This document shows positions 5,321 to 6,391 of a stretch of 6,391 nucleotides of DNA, one piece after another (within the stretch, counting starts at the first letter, position 1; every line of letters begins with the position of its first letter). The translations under genes and the position numbers were made by a program. Under the pieces are notes generated by a model. That model was not told the origin of the DNA, made no database searches, and was given only the letters and a program-made list of their open reading frames with translations. The stretch covers positions 1 to 6,391 of the forward strand of contig CAJCBN010000222.1 of NCBI GenBank assembly GCA_903960645.1, written 5' to 3'. Source of the DNA: an uncultured Actinomycetes bacterium. Lineage in GTDB: Bacteria > Actinomycetota > Thermoleophilia > Gaiellales > F1-60-MAGs149.

Positions 5321-6391
5321 GTGAACGAGCAGGAGCCACTGGATCTCGGCAACTGGCTGGCCGATATGTACGGCACGCGCTCGCTGCAGCGACTCGACGA
5401 GTTCCGCGAGCTGCTGACGATCAGCCGCGGCACCGGGCCGGTACGCGTATTGCCCGTCGCCGCGGTCGATCTCGGCCCGCTCACGCTCACCGCTCGCAGC
5501 GGCCGCACGGTCACGTTCGACGAGCACCTCGCGACGTCGTGCACCGAGGGGATCATCGTGCTCAAGGACGGCGCGGTCGTCTACGAGCACTACCTCAACG
5601 GCCTGCAGCCCGACACGCGGCATCTGCTCGCCAGCGTCACGAAGTCGGTCACCGCGACCCTGCTTGGAATCGAGTTCGGGCGGAGAACGCTCACCCGTGA
5701 CGCACTGGTCGCCGACGTCGCTCCCGAGTTCGCCGGCACCAGCGTGGCCGACGCCACGGTCGGCCAGCTCGTCGACATGACGGTGGGCACCGGCTTCGAG
5801 GAGGCACACGACCGGCTCGCCGATTCCGACGAGGAGCCCGACGTCGTGCGCTTCATGCGCCAGAGCGGTTCGCTTCCCCTCGACGGCGCCGCACCGATCG
5901 GCACCCTGGGCAGCTTCCGCGAGTTCGACCAAGCCTATCCGCACGGCGAGCACTTCGAGTACCGCACGCCCCTGACGTGCGTGCTCGGCCGCGTGCTCGA
6001 GGTGGCGACGGGCAGGCCGTACGTCGAGCTCGTGTCGGAGCGTCTCTGGTCGCGCATCGGGGCCGAGCACGACGCTGCGATCACCGTCGATACGGCCGGG
6101 TTCCCCTTCACAGGCGGCGGCATGACGGCGACCCTGCGCGACGTCGCGCGTTATGGCCTCAGCCACCTCGAAAACGGCGCTGTCGACGGCACGCAGATCA
6201 TCCCCGTCGATTGGATCGCCTCCACGCGCGACGGCTCGGATGCCACCCGGCGCGCCTTCGCCGCGAGCCCGACGCTCGCCGATGAGGATCGGGCCGCGTG
6301 GTCGGAGTACCGCAACGCCTTCTGGGTCGTCGAGCCCGGCAAGATCTACGAGGCGCTCGGTCTGTTCGGCCAGGTCTGCCGGATCAACACG
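5321..6391 (+). CDS. Serine hydrolase of the beta-lactamase/NylB (6-aminohexanoate-dimer hydrolase) type, 3' end missing
   Basis: The frame is open from GTG 5321 to the window edge (357 residues, no stop). It has the penicillin-recognising serine hydrolase fold: catalytic SVTK (Ser105 to Lys108) after RHLLA, and a Tyr at FEYRT (Tyr214) as third catalytic residue. Spacing and flanking blocks (IIVLKDGAVVYEHY 78-91, AAITVDTAGFPFTGGG 252-267) resemble 6-aminohexanoate-dimer hydrolase NylB, whose triad is Ser112, Lys115, Tyr215. NylB has about 392 residues, so only a few tens are probably missing. No signal peptide or membrane segment is seen at the N-terminus, which suggests a cytosolic enzyme. 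The natural substrate is unknown: relatives cleave linear amides, esters or D-amino peptides. Position 220 is Cys where, as I recall it, the family usually has Asp (TDVLG-like). A later ATG at codon 16 is a less likely start. No partner gene is visible. Confidence 0.88.
   Translation, partial: MNEQEPLDLGNWLADMYGTRSLQRLDEFRELLTISRGTGPVRVLPVAAVDLGPLTLTARSGRTVTFDEHLATSCTEGIIVLKDGAVVYEHYLNGLQPDTRHLLASVTKSVTATLLGIEFGRRTLTRDALVADVAPEFAGTSVADATVGQLVDMTVGTGFEEAHDRLADSDEEPDVVRFMRQSGSLPLDGAAPIGTLGSFREFDQAYPHGEHFEYRTPLTCVLGRVLEVATGRPYVELVSERLWSRIGAEHDAAITVDTAGFPFTGGGMTATLRDVARYGLSHLENGAVDGTQIIPVDWIASTRDGSDATRRAFAASPTLADEDRAAWSEYRNAFWVVEPGKIYEALGLFGQVCRINT

Noticed and set aside
5318..6166. Minus-strand open frame (282 codons) opposite the serine hydrolase
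   Set aside because: It is an antisense shadow rich in Arg, Glu, Val and His. The plus-strand frame carries the SxxK and Tyr motifs and family-like blocks.
1..6391. CRISPR arrays, tRNA or rRNA genes, insertion sequences, attachment sites
   Set aside because: I saw no spaced direct repeats, no cloverleaf, no transposase or integrase sequence and no long terminal inverted repeats on either strand.

Overview
This is a GC-rich window, apart from one short AT-rich patch. GTG starts are common and gene junctions are tight. The organism is probably a high-GC actinobacterium, possibly of the Thermoleophilia/Solirubrobacterales type. That placement is inferred from composition, gene order and start-site style; no phylogenetic marker is present.

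Layout: positions 16-3750 on the minus strand hold a compact four-gene sulfate assimilation operon, transcribed right to left: cysH (APS reductase), a TauE/SafE-family permease, cysD and cysN (the two subunits of ATP sulfurylase). Each gene overlaps the next by 1 to 4 bases (GTGA, ATGA, TGATG), so the operon looks translationally coupled. CysD with CysN makes APS from sulfate and ATP. The CysH protein carries the two cysteine pairs of the iron-sulfur APS reductases, so it should reduce APS directly to sulfite with no APS kinase step. No cysC is present as a separate gene or as a CysN fusion. Sulfite reductase and the sirohaem genes are not in the window. The permease would move sulfate in or sulfite/sulfonate out.

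Positions 3751-3911 form a divergent intergenic region. It contains an AT-rich block with dyad symmetry, which is the likely cysH promoter/operator zone, and a perfect 9-bp inverted repeat next to the start of the gene on the other side.

Positions 3912-5099 on the plus strand encode a complete fold-type I PLP aminotransferase resembling AruH (arginine:pyruvate transaminase). A 221-base gap without a convincing gene, holding one hairpin, follows. Positions 5321-6391 encode a serine hydrolase of the beta-lactamase/NylB (6-aminohexanoate-dimer hydrolase) type that runs off the right edge. Both plus-strand genes lack a Shine-Dalgarno sequence and have a -10-like hexamer 6 to 7 bases before a GTG, so both may be leaderless. 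I see no functional link between these two genes and the sulfur operon.

I found no mobile elements, CRISPR arrays, tRNA or rRNA genes. Nothing here amounts to a clearly new system. The points most worth a second look are the divergent regulatory region, the permease inside the cys operon, and the altered third motif region of the hydrolase.
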